Below, piece by piece: positions 52,051 through 64,000 of a stretch of 64,000 bases of DNA. The translations under genes and the position numbers were made by a program. Numbering within the stretch: the stretch's first letter is position 1; every line of letters begins with the position of its first letter. Below the pieces are notes generated by a model that saw nothing but the letters and a program-made list of their open reading frames with translations, was not told the DNA's origin and made no database searches. This DNA comes from Lutraria lutraria (lineage: Eukaryota > Mollusca > Bivalvia > Venerida > Mactridae): NCBI GenBank assembly GCA_964023205.1, contig OZ026835.1, positions 23,821,817-23,885,816 of the forward strand. The letters run 5' to 3'.

Positions 52051-53000
52051 AGCAAATAACTATCATGTAAGAAAAAAATATAGAAAAAAAACTGGACAAT
52101 AAAAACAAAACAACCTAGATAATAAAACTACTAAAGTATAAATATCAAAACCAAAAAAATGTAGGTAATAAAAAAAATATAAAAGAATACTGAATACAGA
52201 AATTGTAGAAGGATAAATATAAATAATATTAAAGTACATAATAAAAACAAGAATATTATAAACTAACTATTTATAGATACATGTAGTATCATAAAACTCA
52301 AAATCGCAGATAAAAAACATCAAAATATTAATGCTATATATAAAATGAAATATAGATAATGTAATCAAAGAAATAAAACAATTAAAACTGAAAATTAGAC
52401 AACAAAAAAGATAAAAAAAATTTTTTTAAAAAACATTAAAAAAAATAATAATGAAAATATAAAAAAATAACAAAGCCAATAAAAGATGGTAAACGCATAC
52501 TAAATATAAATGATTAGAACAAAAATAAAATGAACAGCAAAGCAATAATGATAAAAAATATTATAATTATTCATATAAGCACAAAAAAATACAATTAATG
52601 TAAAAAATATATAATTGTGACATTAATGATAAAAACATAAAAATGATTTTAGAACTGATACTAGCATAAAATAAAGCTATTATAAACAAACAAATTAAAG
52701 CAGAAAACTACAGATAATAAAAGCACAAAATACAGATAATGATAACAAAAAATAATCATAAAAAAATATATAAAAAAACAAAAATACAATAAAAAAACAC
52801 AAAATAATGCTAATATTGACAAAAATATAGATATTAAAAACATAATACATCAATAATAAAAACAAACAATATAATAATTAAAATATAGAATAAAAACGAA
52901 TAAAATATAGATATATTGTAATAAACACAAAAACAAGATAGAAAATAAAAGCAAAATGTAGATGATAAAAATACCAAAAATATAGATTAACTCACTCATA
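52051..53000. repeat. A-rich low-complexity tract, about 0.95 kb
   Basis: Almost pure A/T with strong A bias on the plus strand and irregular repeats such as 'tagataataaaaac'. No unit of fixed length. Minus-strand Phe/Tyr-rich frames here are compositional artefacts. Confidence 0.75.
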
Positions 53001-54455
53001 TCATAACATCAGATTATTATTTTACAAAAGAATATAAATAAATCCAGCTTATCATTAAGCAATAGCAAAACCTGCAATAATATGCTTTGAAACCATGTGA
53101 TGTACCAAACAAATGTAAAAAATAAAATTAATTTGTGTTTTTTTCTATTAAAATCATTATTGCCCAAAAATATGTATTTGAAACTATACTTTATACTAAA
53201 AAAACCAACATGAATACAGCCAAACATTTCTAATTTTTCATGGCCCATAAGAATTCAAACTAATTTTTCTAGAGTCAAGTCCTTCTAGATGAATGCAAAT
53301 GCTCTGAACAAAACTATTAAAATTAGAAAAATATGTTTCATGCATTAAGTAGCCAGTAAAGATACTCTTAGAAATACAGAATACCAGTAAAAAGGCTGTA
53401 ATTCTGCCCTTTAAAACTTTAAGATAACCCCCAAGAATATTGTACTCATACTTTTCAAAACAAAATAAAATCAAAACTAAAATTGTAGTATTTTATCAAA
53501 AAGACCTATAAAATATCAGACACTTGGCCTACCACTGAATCAAAAACGTCCGATTAAAGTTTTATTTGCATGAATTGCATGATGCATATATTGTATGAAA
53601 AATTGTATATGTAATAAAATTCTGTATTTTTAAGTAACTGTTACAAATGATAAAAAAATACCTATCCATCTATCATAAAAAAGAGAAAATTATTCAAAGA
53701 GGGGAAAAAGGAAATAAATACAAAAGAGACTTTTGGTCATTGTTAAATATATATATTACCAGTATATTTCTAACTCAAATTTCAAATATCAAACTTTAAA
53801 CAACAAACTTACATTCGGAATTTCCTATATCTAAATTTAATTCATTCATTCAACCAATCATATAAACCCATCTATGAAGTATGTTGCCTCTTATTTACAA
53901 TATTGTACCCAAGAAGTATGTGCTTGGTATCATGGTATATAAGTGTACTGTTTGATATTATATTGACAAAAAAACAACTTATTACCAGGTATAGAAATGT
54001 AATACTGCATCGCTAAATTAATTAACACGGCATACTAATTTCAACAGATCAAACAATGAAAGTTAATTTTTACTATAACTAAATGTATCTAAGTTTTCAT
54101 TTACTTTTTTCTTTGAACATGTTTGTTCCTATATTGTGAAAATTCAACAATCTGTCAGTGGTAATTATCTTGGGAAATTTTAAACATTCTGTTGAACCAT
54201 GCATTTGAGAATATTTGTTAATTTTTTATATTTTTTTGATGATATATTATCTTCCTAGCTTTTTTCTTTTGAACACTTCAACAATATAATTATACCAAAC
54301 CATTAAATCATCAGGTATTTTACAATAAGATAAATATGAACATATAGAGAAGAAAATTGATATTGTCAGACTGTTAATCATGTATCATTGAAATAATGGA
54401 GAAAATAAAGATGTTTTACCACTGCATTTCATGTCAGTTTTATTTTAAATAATGT
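53001..54455. other. Gene-less AT-rich interval
   Basis: No exon, RNA gene or repeat that I can support. Confidence 0.4.
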
Positions 54456-54460
54456 TAAAT

Positions 54461-54610
54461 TGGTACAGTAGTAATACGCTGGTTTTCCAACCACAAGGTC
54501 ATGGGTTGGAATCTCTGCTCTGCCTTGCATTTTTCTAGGGATGCTTTTAAAGATGTGTCCACATTACAACTACTGATCCCAATACTGTGTTTAGAAAATC
54601 ACTGGAAAAC
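54461..54610 (+). mobile_element. Possible third type of tRNA-derived SINE
   Basis: 'ggtacagtagtaatacgctg' then 'gttttccaacc' and a B-box-like GGGTTGGAATC resemble a decayed tRNA head, followed by a non-tRNA body. Only one copy is in the window, so the family is not proved. Confidence 0.4.
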
Positions 54611-55145
54611 AGATGAGGGAATTTAAAGCATATATTATGTATTAATTAATGTACAGTTCAATACATTTTGTATATACATGTATAGTCAAACCTGTGTTGG
54701 CTGCAACCTCCGAATAAAATCCACCCTGGCATAAATGTCATTCTTTTAAAAACCTTCTTTGATTTTTTTTAATAGAATGACCTCTGGATACAGGTCACCT
54801 GTCATTAAAGGTCACATTATGTCTTTTCCAACGGTTGCCAGCTATGTTCACAGGTTTGACTGTAATTTCTGGTATTTAGAATTAAGAAAACCCAAGAATC
54901 ACACACTTCACACAACATACTCAGAATATTGTTCAACAAGTTTGATTGAGCTTTCTCATATCAATTTATGTACAGTCAAACCTGTGTTAGCGGCCACCTC
55001 TGAATAAAGTCCATCCTGTGAATAATGGAAAACAGATGAGGGTAACAGCATTACATTATATAGATATGTGCAGTTCTATACATTTTTATATATAGTCAAA
55101 TCTGTGTTGGGTGCAACCTCCGAATAAAAGCCACCCTGGCATAAA
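54605..55145. repeat. Local duplication containing MITE copies
   Basis: 54605-54750 and 55024-55145 share 'ggaaaacagatgaggg', 'cagttc(a/t)atacattttt' and the MITE start 'tatagtcaaa'. The first holds a full MITE (54683-54862, ending CACAGGTTTGACTG before TA). The second and the piece at 54973-55020 are 5' fragments only. Confidence 0.65.
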
Positions 55146-55164
55146 TTTACTAAATGTACCGTAA

Positions 55165-55570
55165 TCTGGTCTATATGTTATGGTTTTTTTTATAATCATT
55201 TGTCCTGTATATTCTCATATACGTAAATCCTATATTAATGAATTTTATTATAATAGACCTAGTATGTTTAAGTTTATCGGTTTAATGAAGAATTGTGACA
55301 AAAATGTAATGTTTAATTTAGCTCTATATTGCAAAATTGCAACTAATATTCGTACAAATGCGATAAACAACCAGAGATAATATAAAATATGTAAAATGAT
55401 ATTGTATTCAAATTTTGTTTGTCAAGTATATGATTGGTTTATTTATCGGATTGTATTATATGAATTTCTTACTATTTCATTGTCATGTAGGTAAAATACT
55501 TACAGATTTATTGTTTTAATTATACTACTGACCTTGATGTTTATAATGTATTATATATATATATTGTATG
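55165..55570 (+). mobile_element. 3' end of a LINE (L2/CR1-like), plus strand
   Basis: The frame to 55380 reads FIIICPVYSHIRKSYINEFY and NRPSMFKFIGLMKNCDKN, aligning residue by residue with the extreme C-terminus of the LINE copy at 41.6 kb (FICICPCYEVIRRNYIKKYY...). An AT-rich 3' UTR follows. A very short 5'-truncated insertion, on the opposite strand to the other two. Confidence 0.75.
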
Positions 55571-55574
55571 ATTA

Positions 55575-56720
55575 CCCCGCCACAAAAGAAGCACATTTGA
55601 AGCATATCTGAAGTACAAATGAAGCTTCCCCCTGGAGTATCAAAGAAGTACTTTTAAAGTCTCCTGCTTCAAGAGAACTTCCCAGATACAGATAAAATTA
55701 CATATATGAAAGTAATGGAGAAGCACATTTGAAGTCCCGTCCCAATTATGTTAATAAGCGCTTCAGATGTGCTTCAGTATGCAAATTAGGTTGAAGCGCA
55801 TTTGAAGTCCCTAGTCAGAAGCGCCTTTGAAGTACAAACAGAAGCGCGTCTGAACGTCTGAAGCACCTCAAAGAAGCGCCATTGAAGCGCCTACTTATTT
55901 GAAGTCCCTGTTTGAAATAATGTTCAGACCGTGCATCATGCTAAATCATGAAATGCCTGATATGCCATGTCTGCATCATCAGACAGTATTCAGAAAAAAT
56001 ATTCAGATATAATTCAGACATTTCTGAGACAATATTCAAAAACAATATTCAGATATTGTACATTGAGTTCACTCAGACTATATTCAGAGAAATATTCAGA
56101 AGTTTTTCAGACATGCAGAGCCAGTCTTTCCTTAAATAATTTAATAATACTTGGAAAACTTAACTTGTAACAATAGCAGTTTGATCACATTATAAGATGG
56201 GGATTAATTATATATGTACCTAACTACAACACAGGCAAATTGCAGCCTCTCAAGTGTTTCATCACACCCCACCCACTTGGTTTTATCATAATTGTCTCTT
56301 AATAAATATGAAACTGTCATGTTAGGTTTTCTGCAGGTGTAAAACATTTATCTGTACAAGAACTTAATAACCAGTACACTTACCAGTGTATTAACATCAT
56401 AGTTTCAGCAGTTTTTCCATTTTCATTATTGGCACACTTTTTCTGATTATAACAGTCAGCCATTTTTTTTAATTTACACCATGTGACCTGTGATGTCATC
56501 AAACATCATCATTCCTTTAAATATACTGAAGCGCTTATGAAGCTCCTCCTTATAAGAAATAGATAAAATTAATCCATCCCAAAGTCTATGAAGTACTTTT
56601 GAAGTCCCCGTGCGCTTCGGTGGAGCAGGGGAATTCTTCTGAAGCATGATCAAGAAGTATGAAAGAAGTCCCCGGGACTTTAGATGAAGCGGGTCTTTAA
56701 ATTTTGCATTTATTTTCCTG
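55575..56720. repeat. Degenerate short-period repeat element ('gaagcgc..ttgaagt')
   Basis: 55580-55920 repeats GAAGC(A/G)CATTTGAAGT-like words at roughly 15-30 bp. 55975-56110 repeats 'atattcaga'. 56525-56700 returns to 'gaagcgcttatgaagct' and 'gaagtacttttgaagtcccc'. The first and third parts are probably arms of one repeat element split by unrelated sequence; the outer ends are not defined. Confidence 0.5.
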
Positions 56721-57111
56721 TCTGATTTCAACAGCATTCAACAGTTACAATGGAAATAGGAGTTTATTAAAAACTCTTTTTTGCGTTATCCTTGACATGT
56801 AATGTTGAATGACGTGGCAAGTTAATTCATACATGTTGTTAATTGTTAATAATATGTTTTGATTATAGTTGTCTTGTAGTTGTACATTTTATATTGATAT
56901 AAATCTATCTATATCCTGGAAGGCTGTACCTCTTCCTAGATTATCAGTACTTAACTTCCACTCCACAAGTTACTGTCAACGTTTACAAATGAAAGGTTCA
57001 AATAAGCTGATGAGTGGCCTTAGACAAAGTGTATTCAATTATATTATCACCGGGTTCCATAGCTGTGAACGGGATTTCAATTCATGTACCCGTTGTCTGT
57101 ATACCTAACAA

Positions 57112-57355
57112 GTTAACAAGAGTGCCAGGTCACAAAATATGCCCGTCAAGGGGCAATACTCAGAAGTGCCTGGGCCGATAATGGACTGGCTATCGAACTT
57201 GGCCGAAATCGCATGGCCATAAACATTTCCATCAAGTTCGGTGAGGATCCGAATAAAACTGTTTGAATTAGAGAGCGGACACCGTTGTGGACGCCGCCCG
57301 CCTGCCGTGGGTGTTCCCATAATACGACCCGTTTTTTCAAACGGGCGTATAAAAA
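57112..57355. repeat. Probable dispersed repeat
   Basis: Unusually GC-rich 240 bp segment between 'agagtgccaggtcac' and 'cgggcgtataaaaa', with near-inverted ends (AATATGCCCGT and ACGGGCGTATAA). The words 'aagttcggtgaggatccgaa' and 'actgtttgaattagagagcg' are familiar to me from mollusc interspersed repeats (recollection, unverified). Overlapping open frames on both strands are by-products of the GC content. Confidence 0.5.
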
Positions 57356-57907
57356 TATTAAAAAAGCTTGCTAAACTATGTTTCAATATCATTGAATGGG
57401 AACTGGTGGATTGTCAACTAATCAAAAGAAAATATTCCCATACCTACCTTACTAAGATACAAATTTCGAAATTTCGAAACTGGAAAATTACAATTCGTTT
57501 GTCCCAATACATTATAAAATGTTCTGCAAACTGGTACCTAAGAACAAAATTGATGTACGTCAACTAAAATATTAGCAGCCCTTGATAGATGCAGTATTTG
57601 AGGAAATCCAACTACCAATGCCATTTCACAGGAATAGAAGAATATAGCAAGTAAATTAGCAATACTACTGATTTATAGAACATAAAACGATGATAATAAC
57701 ATATTTATAGTTTTTCATACACAATTTCTCAAAGAATAGTAAGTAATATTCGTAGGTATAAGATCAAAATGAACAGAATTCGTTTTGAATTAATCGAAAT
57801 AATAGTAAATAAGAAAGTGTACTTTTATAATACGCGAAGTAGCTTCAAAGACCGGGATAATATTTGTACGTCAAGTACGGCGGACGGAACTTTAACTACG
57901 CACTAAC

Positions 57908-57950
57908 AACGTCGCATCACGTCACGACGTCGTTGTCACTATAACGACGT
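57908..57950 (+). promoter_or_regulatory. CRE-like promoter core of gene A
   Basis: CGTCACGACGTCGTTGTCAC followed by TATAACGACGT, ending 49 bp before the ATG. It is almost identical to the core before gene B (61645-61687), in the same position, and similar to GACGTCGTCACTA before the seven-exon gene. Confidence 0.6.
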
Positions 57951-57998
57951 TCATAGCTCAAGGCGCTGCACAAAAATTAATAAGAAGAAATCTATCGC

Positions 57999-59667
57999 AT
58001 GGAAAAAGATTCCACTGAAATATCAAGGTTGTCTCAACCGAATTCCACTCAAGAGAGGTAGATATCTTATCTTAATATCATGAATTAAAATTATCTCGGT
58101 GAAATAACGGTGTATATGATAGAATCAAACCCAATAGACTGAGTATGAAATATGGGAAAACTAGAACAATAGTTATTTGTTTCAGCTGTTAGAAAAAAAT
58201 GTGTATTAGTTATAATCAAAAGATCCTTTAGTTAAAATTAAAATAATAGAAATATATGTACATGTATATCTATCATTATGTACAGACCAATCGTGACATT
58301 TACTTTGATAAACATAGACCAATTTCATTTTTTTATTGTTTTATTTTATTTCTATAGGTAACATAATTATTGCTTTATACACAGTATCTTACAATCATTA
58401 CTATAACTATTAAAATTGCAACAACTGTATTCATTCTTTACTTTTAATTACATTTAGTATATGTTTTTTTCTCATTTATTGTAATCATTTATTATTAGCA
58501 CAATAAATTATTTTTCAGTAAACCTCGAAGAAGATGGAGAAAACGAGACCAGAACATTGTTGAGAATACTCAACCTTACAAGCCAAAGATCAAGAGATAT
58601 CCGATCCCAGGTTAGTTTTTTTCAAAATGTTTTGTTTTTTAAGCTTTGAGGATAATATAAGAACTGCTAAATAAGAACAGTTTATTCTCTGGCTTCTTTT
58701 TAAATATTTAATCATTCAAATAGGTTATAACACAATGTATGGCGCTGTAAGCATTATACAAGTAAATTAAATGGTGCGTATTTCACAACGAAGGTTTATG
58801 TGACAACTTATTCGGTATTAAAATAATTACGAAGATGAATGCTGCTAGTATGACATACGACACATGCATGACCAGTCATCATTTAAGACGATAAACACAT
58901 GTATCAAGATTTAATTGCTTTTCTTGTTTCCTATACCAAACACCAATATTTATTATTCTCTTCCAGACATTGCTGTACCATCGATCTCGCGTGGAGAAAA
59001 ACGAAGAAACGCAGAAGACGAGGACAAAGGACTGAATGTAAAACGGTTGATGACACAACATATCAACCAGTCAGATGGTGACGGTCTTCACCATTATAAA
59101 AGTTCACAGAGCAAGCAAGCCATTATTGTGAATCATGACCCTGGATGTGATGGTACAGATGGAACAAGAGAGCTGGAGAAGTCCACTTTACTCATGAATG
59201 ATAGCTTGCTGAAAAGATGCGAAAAGCGAAAGCCAGACATTGATCAAAATTCACTCGATGACATCAAACGGCTCAAAGTAAGTCTCAATGGTGAGGAATT
59301 CAATGTTCGAGATCATCACAGCTCAGATAAAAGAATTGAACATATTCCTTGCAAGAATTCATGTGTGTGTAAAATCGGCCCAAGCCAAAAGCCAAGATCT
59401 ATCGAGCGTCGTGGAAGTCCAACGATAGCGCCATTGTACAAGAAGTTGTTACAGCGACGAATGCTCAGCACAATAAATGTAGTCATGAGTGAATGTTGTG
59501 ATCGTCAATGTTGCCATATTTGGAGCGACAGAAGATACTCAAATCAACACTTTGATGATGGTTACGATCCTTCTAACCTGAGAGTTGACCATTTCAGTTG
59601 GGGTGTGTGGAAACAGAAGCCAGAAATACGGAACAACAACAACAATGATGATGATTGGTTTTGGTGA
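57999..59667 (+). CDS. Gene A: three-exon protein of unknown function (283 residues), paralogue of gene B
   Basis: Exons 57999-58057, 58519-58610 and 58967-59667 (TGA); GT-AG junctions, phases 2 and 1, 852 nt. The N-terminus MEKDSTEISRLSQPNSTQE is Ser-rich. Exon 2 is strongly basic (KPRRRWRKRDQ, then YKPKIKRYPIP), and SRGEKRR/VKRL resemble nuclear-localisation clusters (inference). The middle is polar and variable. The C-terminal 110 residues are most conserved with gene B: IPCKNSCVCK, a basic KKLLQRRM, CCDRQCC, then SNQHFDDGYDPSNLRVDHFS and WGVWKQKPEI, ending in an Asn/Asp run and WFW. The Cys pattern (CxxxCxC and CCxxQCC) could bind metal. No family recognised. AATAAA near 60028 may end the transcript. 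Confidence 0.85.
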
Positions 59668-60544
59668 CTTTCTTTTCGTTTCTTCTTAAATATTTGGACC
59701 TCAAGAAATATCGATGCAATAGAATACTTTTAAAGTCATTTAACAGTCAAACCGTTTGCAAAAGAAATGTAATTATAAAAGAAAAAAACAGATTCCTTGA
59801 ACATGCTACAAACAATAAATTCCTCTTCCCACATAAAGAAGTGCCATAACTAAACCTGCAAACGAAGGCACGGCATAGTTCTCTCTTTTAACTGAAGTTG
59901 AACATCCAACGGGAAATCAGACAGATAAACGTTGAAACCTGCCAGGCTGTGATCAATAATGCCAAATAACGTTTCGTCGTCGTCATAACGCAAAATGGAC
60001 GTTTACTATAAACAAGTGACATATCAAATAAAACTTTATGATGTAGTAAATGTCGTGTTTAACTTACTTTCTTTGGCATTAACTACAAATGTTTCAAATG
60101 GTAACATATACTATGGGACACCCTGTACGTCCATGGTGTACAAGTTTATACCTAACTTGCATTTACTGGATTAATACGGAACCGAACATATATTCATTAT
60201 TTCTGTTGTATATATTGTTCAGATGCAAAACGAAGGTTGAAACTTCGTGCATTTAAAAACAATTAAAGAATTCATTTTCTATGTTCTGTATTGTGTTTTA
60301 TTATATTTTGTTAGCACCAAGTAGCAATTAAATAGAATGTAAACCAAAACGATTTCACTGCACGGAAAAGTCCATACAGAAATTCAATGTTACGGGATGA
60401 CTATCAAATTAACAACTGAGCTGCAGACAAAATCGAAAAGCAAACCGAAACAAAACATGATGATATGATTAGGTCAGATCTTTATCAAATTGAATTTAAT
60501 ATTTAATATAAAGTCTTTTGACAGACTACATACACACAAACAAA

Positions 60545-61300
60545 CTGAATGACCAATGACTAACTCACGGACTGACAAATTAAAAGATTCACGGACTTAA
60601 TGAGCCCTGGATTTACTGACTTTCAGACTGACTCACTGACTCACGGACTGCTTGGCTCACAGACTGACTCACGGACTCACTCACTCACTGACTCACAGAC
60701 TGATTGGCTCACTGACTCACTGACTCACGGACTGACTAAAACTCAACGACTGACTAAATCACAAACTGACAGAATCATAAACTGACTGACTCACGGACTA
60801 ATTGACTCACGGACTGATTGACTCACAATCTAACTGACACACGGATTGACTAACTCGCGGACTGACAGACTCACGGACGGACTGACAAACTCACAGACTG
60901 ACTGACACACAAACTGACCGACTCACAAACTGTCTAACTCTCAGTCTGACTAACTCCCGGACTGACAGACTCACAACTGACTGACTAACAAACTGACTAA
61001 CACACGGAATGACTAACTCACGGACTGAATGACTCACAGACGCACGGACTGACTGACACGCGGAATGACGAACCCACAGACTGACAGACGCACAGACTGC
61101 CTGACTCATTCACTGACTGACACACGGAATGACAGACTCACAGTCTGACTGACACACAAACTGACTGACTCACAAACAGTCTAACTCACATACTGACTAA
61201 CGCACGGACTGACAGACTCACAACAGGCTGACTAACAAACTGACTGACACACGGAATGACCATGTCAAATGTAGACAGACTAATTCACTGACTGACTGAC
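60545..61300. repeat. Minisatellite, about 20 bp unit (GACTGACTCACGGACT)
   Basis: About 0.75 kb of variants of 'actgactcacggactgac' with a/g changes and occasional 4 bp 'gact' gains, lying between paralogues A and B. Frames on both strands through it (LTDSQTDW, SVRELVR) are artefacts of the unit. Confidence 0.93.
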
Positions 61301-61644
61301 TATGTAGATTAATAGTGATGAATTTTACAAAATATTCACCTTGTGTAAATATTCACTACATTTAAGATTTTAGAGTATACGATGATATGTTGTTAATTTT
61401 TTCAGAGCGTTCAATGAAGATTGGCTTTAAAAATGGAAGAAAAATACAAGAACAAGATGTTTAAGCTCAATCTCGTGTATATATAAACTGGTACCCGTTC
61501 AATAATCATAAGCTTAGGTAACACAGCAGTTTTTGTAAACTTTTCATACCGTGTTTGTTTATAATAACGCGTCAGGAAACCCGTAAGAGATGCGAACGTT
61601 CGATCGTTAAAGTACGGTTTACGGGACGTTAGTAGCGCTCAGTT

Positions 61645-61687
61645 AACGTCACGTTACGTCACGACGTCGGTGTCACTATAACGACGT
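61645..61687 (+). promoter_or_regulatory. CRE-like promoter core of gene B
   Basis: CGTCACGTTACGTCACGACG then TCGGTGTCACTATAACGACGT, ending 49 bp before the ATG, the same spacing as in gene A. Flanking DNA is much less conserved than this core. Confidence 0.6.
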
Positions 61688-61735
61688 ACATTAACCAAAG
61701 CAATACACAAAACAGACTCTGAAGAAACATATCGC

Positions 61736-63198
61736 ATGGAAAAGGATTCCAGTGAAATTTCAAACTTGTCTCGACAGAATTCCATGCTAGAGAGGTAGTG
61801 TTTTTTATATTTCCTTTTTTTAATCATATAGTAGCGCCTTTAGCGATAATAAACAACGATGATGCCAGCTAGATCTTGTGGTTTCCCTTTTTGTTGCTAA
61901 AAATGAACTGCACTTCCTTTGACTTAAGTTTATTAATATTACGATTATCATTGATAACCATCATTCACTTTTTATACAAATGAATACAGAAATGTATTAT
62001 GATTAATATTCATTCAGTTTATCATTAATAATATGCCCACTATCACAAATATCAAGGTATATTTATTTTCATTATTCTAATCATACATTAACTCGTTTTC
62101 AGTAAACCTCGAAGAAGATGGAGAAAGCGAGACCAGAGTATTGTTGAGAATGGTAAACCTTACAAGCCAAAGATCAAGAGATATCCAATCCCAGGTTTGT
62201 TCTTCCAATATTTATTTTTAATTTATTTATCTGAGATTAATTTGGAACTGCAAATATATATTCCAAAATGACTCGGTTCGTCCTTATCGACAATACATGT
62301 ATTATATATCAATTGGATAGTTCTAACACTCATGTATGTTGCTGTAAGCATTCTTCTAGTCCATATAGCAGTAGCCTAGCTTCATCTTTATCACAAGATC
62401 TGATATGTCAACATGCTAAATGCTTATAATTATGTTTCTATCGCAAAAGTGATTCATTTAATTATTTTAACTATTGCAGATCAAGATACTGCTGTACCAT
62501 CGACCTCACGTGGAGAGAAAAGAAGGAACATTGAAGATGAGGACGATGAACGGCAAGTTAAACGGTTGATGACACAACATATAAGCCAACCTGACAGTGA
62601 CGGTCTTCACCCTGACAAGAGCTCACAGAGCAAGCCAATCATTACTGTGAAACTTGCCCAAAGATGTGATGTCACTGATGGAACTAGAGTACATGAGCAG
62701 CCCACTTTACACATGAATGATAGCATGCTAGCAAGAGGCGAAAAGAGAAAAGCCGGATTTGATCAGTATTCACAAAAAGACATCAAACGCCTCAGAGTTA
62801 TCAATGAGGAATACAATGTATCAGATCATCATACCGCAGATGATGGCATTGGACATATTCCTTGCAAAGATTCATGCGTATGTAAAGTAGGCTCAACCCA
62901 AAAGCCAAGACCTATCAAGCGTCGTGGAAATCCAAAGATCGTGCCATTGTATAAGAAGGTGTTACAGCGACGAATGCTCAACACAATGAATGTATTCATG
63001 CATGATTGTTGTGAACGACAATGTTGCGATATCTGGATTGGAAAAAGATATTCTAATCAACACTTCGATGATGGTTACGATCCTTCTAACTTGAGAGTTG
63101 ACCATTTCAGTTGGGGAGTGTGGAAACAGAAACCAGAAATACAGAAAAGTAACGACAACAACAGCGACGACGATGATGATGATGACTGGTTTTGGTGA
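61736..63198 (+). CDS. Gene B: three-exon protein of unknown function (289 residues), paralogue of gene A
   Basis: Exons 61736-61794, 62103-62194 and 62480-63198 (TGA); 870 nt, phases 2 and 1. Exons 1 and 2 have exactly the gene A lengths (59 and 92 nt). Starts MEKDSSEISNLSRQNSMLE; exon 2 reads KPRRRWRKRDQSIVENGKPY. The C-terminal region repeats the gene A signature (IPCKDSCVCK, CCERQCCDIW, SNQHFDDGYDPSNLRVDHFS, WGVWKQKPEI) and ends in a longer Asp run before WFW. Acidic-tail length differs because of short AAC/GAT triplet runs. About 3.7 kb from gene A in the same orientation: a tandem duplication. Function unknown. Confidence 0.86.
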
Positions 63199-63546
63199 AC
63201 TTCTGTTCGATTTGTAAACACATTAATTCCACAGAAAAAAACGTAAATCTGTAGAACAAACCCAATTAACAGTTGAAGATACACTTGAAGAAATAACTCT
63301 GAAATTCTGAAAAGAAAAAAATGGATAAATGGGGTTTTATGTCTGGCAGTACTTGGGGAAGGTGGGATTATTGTGGTAGTTTCTTGGAATCGTTTATCTA
63401 TATTCAAAGAAACTTCACTTACAATAAAAAATCTACCTCTCGCCAAACTAACAAGAATGCATGCATTAAAAAAACATTGAATGCGCCACATATTTTCTTC
63501 GTAATTTTTTTATATTATTTTGCCTTTGCTACACTGAACAATTTGA

Positions 63547-63640
63547 TTACTGTCAAACAAGTGTAAACAGCCACCTGTTAATAAAGGCCACATTTTGTCT
63601 TATGATAAAAGAGCTAGTGGCCTTTAATTTCCGTATGTTC
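63547..63640. mobile_element. MITE fragment (CAGTCAAACCTGTG family)
   Basis: 'ctgtcaaacaagtgtaaaca' then 'gccacctgttaataaaggcc' and 'agtggcctttaattt' match the family's internal order, but the right terminus is missing. Confidence 0.5.
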
Positions 63641-64000
63641 GAAAAGATTACAAAGATATCCAACTCTCAGAAAATTGACGTATAGGTGCTGTCGTGTTTT
63701 TATCTGGCAATTAATGCATATTTGGTATCTGCATGCATGATTAGACCACAGTTAGCTCCAACTGATCTATCACCACATAGACAAAGTGCTGGATATATTT
63801 CATATGAAATAGTATATGCTGCGGGTCAATACAACGTGCTGACGGCCACACCTAGTGATATCAATTAAATAATCACAACTACATGCATGTTTATCAGTAC
63901 AAGAGTTATAGTTTTAATTCTAATTTACATGTAGTAACGAACCAGTACGTACACCTTTTCTGGTACCAATTAACATATATATCAGTAGTAACCGCTATTT
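63641..64000. other. Window end, nothing recognised
   Basis: A 60-codon open frame at 63686-63868 has no splice context or features that support coding. Confidence 0.35.

Noticed and set aside
52661..52843. Hydrophobic 60-codon minus-strand frame resembling a membrane protein
   Set aside because: It lies in a pure A-rich tract; Phe/Leu/Tyr content is compositional.
57105..57567. Overlapping open frames on both strands with higher GC
   Set aside because: They coincide with a probable dispersed repeat; no splice signals or conserved residues support coding.
60891..61109. Open frames on both strands in the 20 bp minisatellite
   Set aside because: Periodic frames produced by a repeat unit with few stops.

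Overview
The window is AT-rich eukaryotic (metazoan) nuclear DNA. Genes are split by GT-AG introns. Several tRNA-headed SINEs, three fragments of LINE reverse transcriptase (L2/CR1-like), MITE-sized inverted-repeat elements and many mini- and microsatellites are present. The repeat types look like those of a lophotrochozoan, most likely a marine mollusc such as a bivalve; that assignment is inference from general resemblance, not from a marker gene.

Layout. 0-2 kb: last exon(s) of a plus-strand gene that starts outside the window. 2.1-5.3 kb: a SINE, then a 2.76 kb terminal-inverted-repeat element with no transposase. 6-6.5 kb: an old, diverged copy of a roughly 420 bp 'block' sequence. 7.05-25.3 kb: five tandem units of about 3.23 kb, very similar to one another, each containing that block; the fourth unit carries an extra 703 bp sub-repeat present four times. 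25.9-32.4 kb: a weakly supported small gene whose large intron is filled by a 2.6 kb AT-rich minisatellite and four 322 bp repeats. 33.8-36 kb: two SINEs and a short hairpin bounded by direct repeats.

36.5-49.8 kb: the most interesting locus. A seven-exon gene of unknown function can be assembled with consistent splice phases (452 codons). Its first coding exon encodes an N-myristoylation-type start (MGNKLSRP) and lies behind CRE-like GACGTC motifs. Promoter plus first exon occur four times in tandem: two copies intact, two broken. The blocks at 37.4 and 39.9 kb lie between these copies and are homologous to the block in the 3.2 kb array. Two 5'-truncated LINE copies sit antisense in the first intron.

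50-57 kb: minisatellites, A-rich DNA, MITEs, a third LINE 3' end and other repeats. 57.9-63.2 kb: two tandem paralogous three-exon genes (283 and 289 codons), with identical exon 1 and exon 2 lengths, near-identical C-termini and the same CRE-like promoter core 49 bp upstream of the ATG. The two are separated by a 0.75 kb minisatellite. The three unknown genes at 36-63 kb share a GACGTCG...TCACTA promoter core although their proteins do not look related, so they may be co-regulated.
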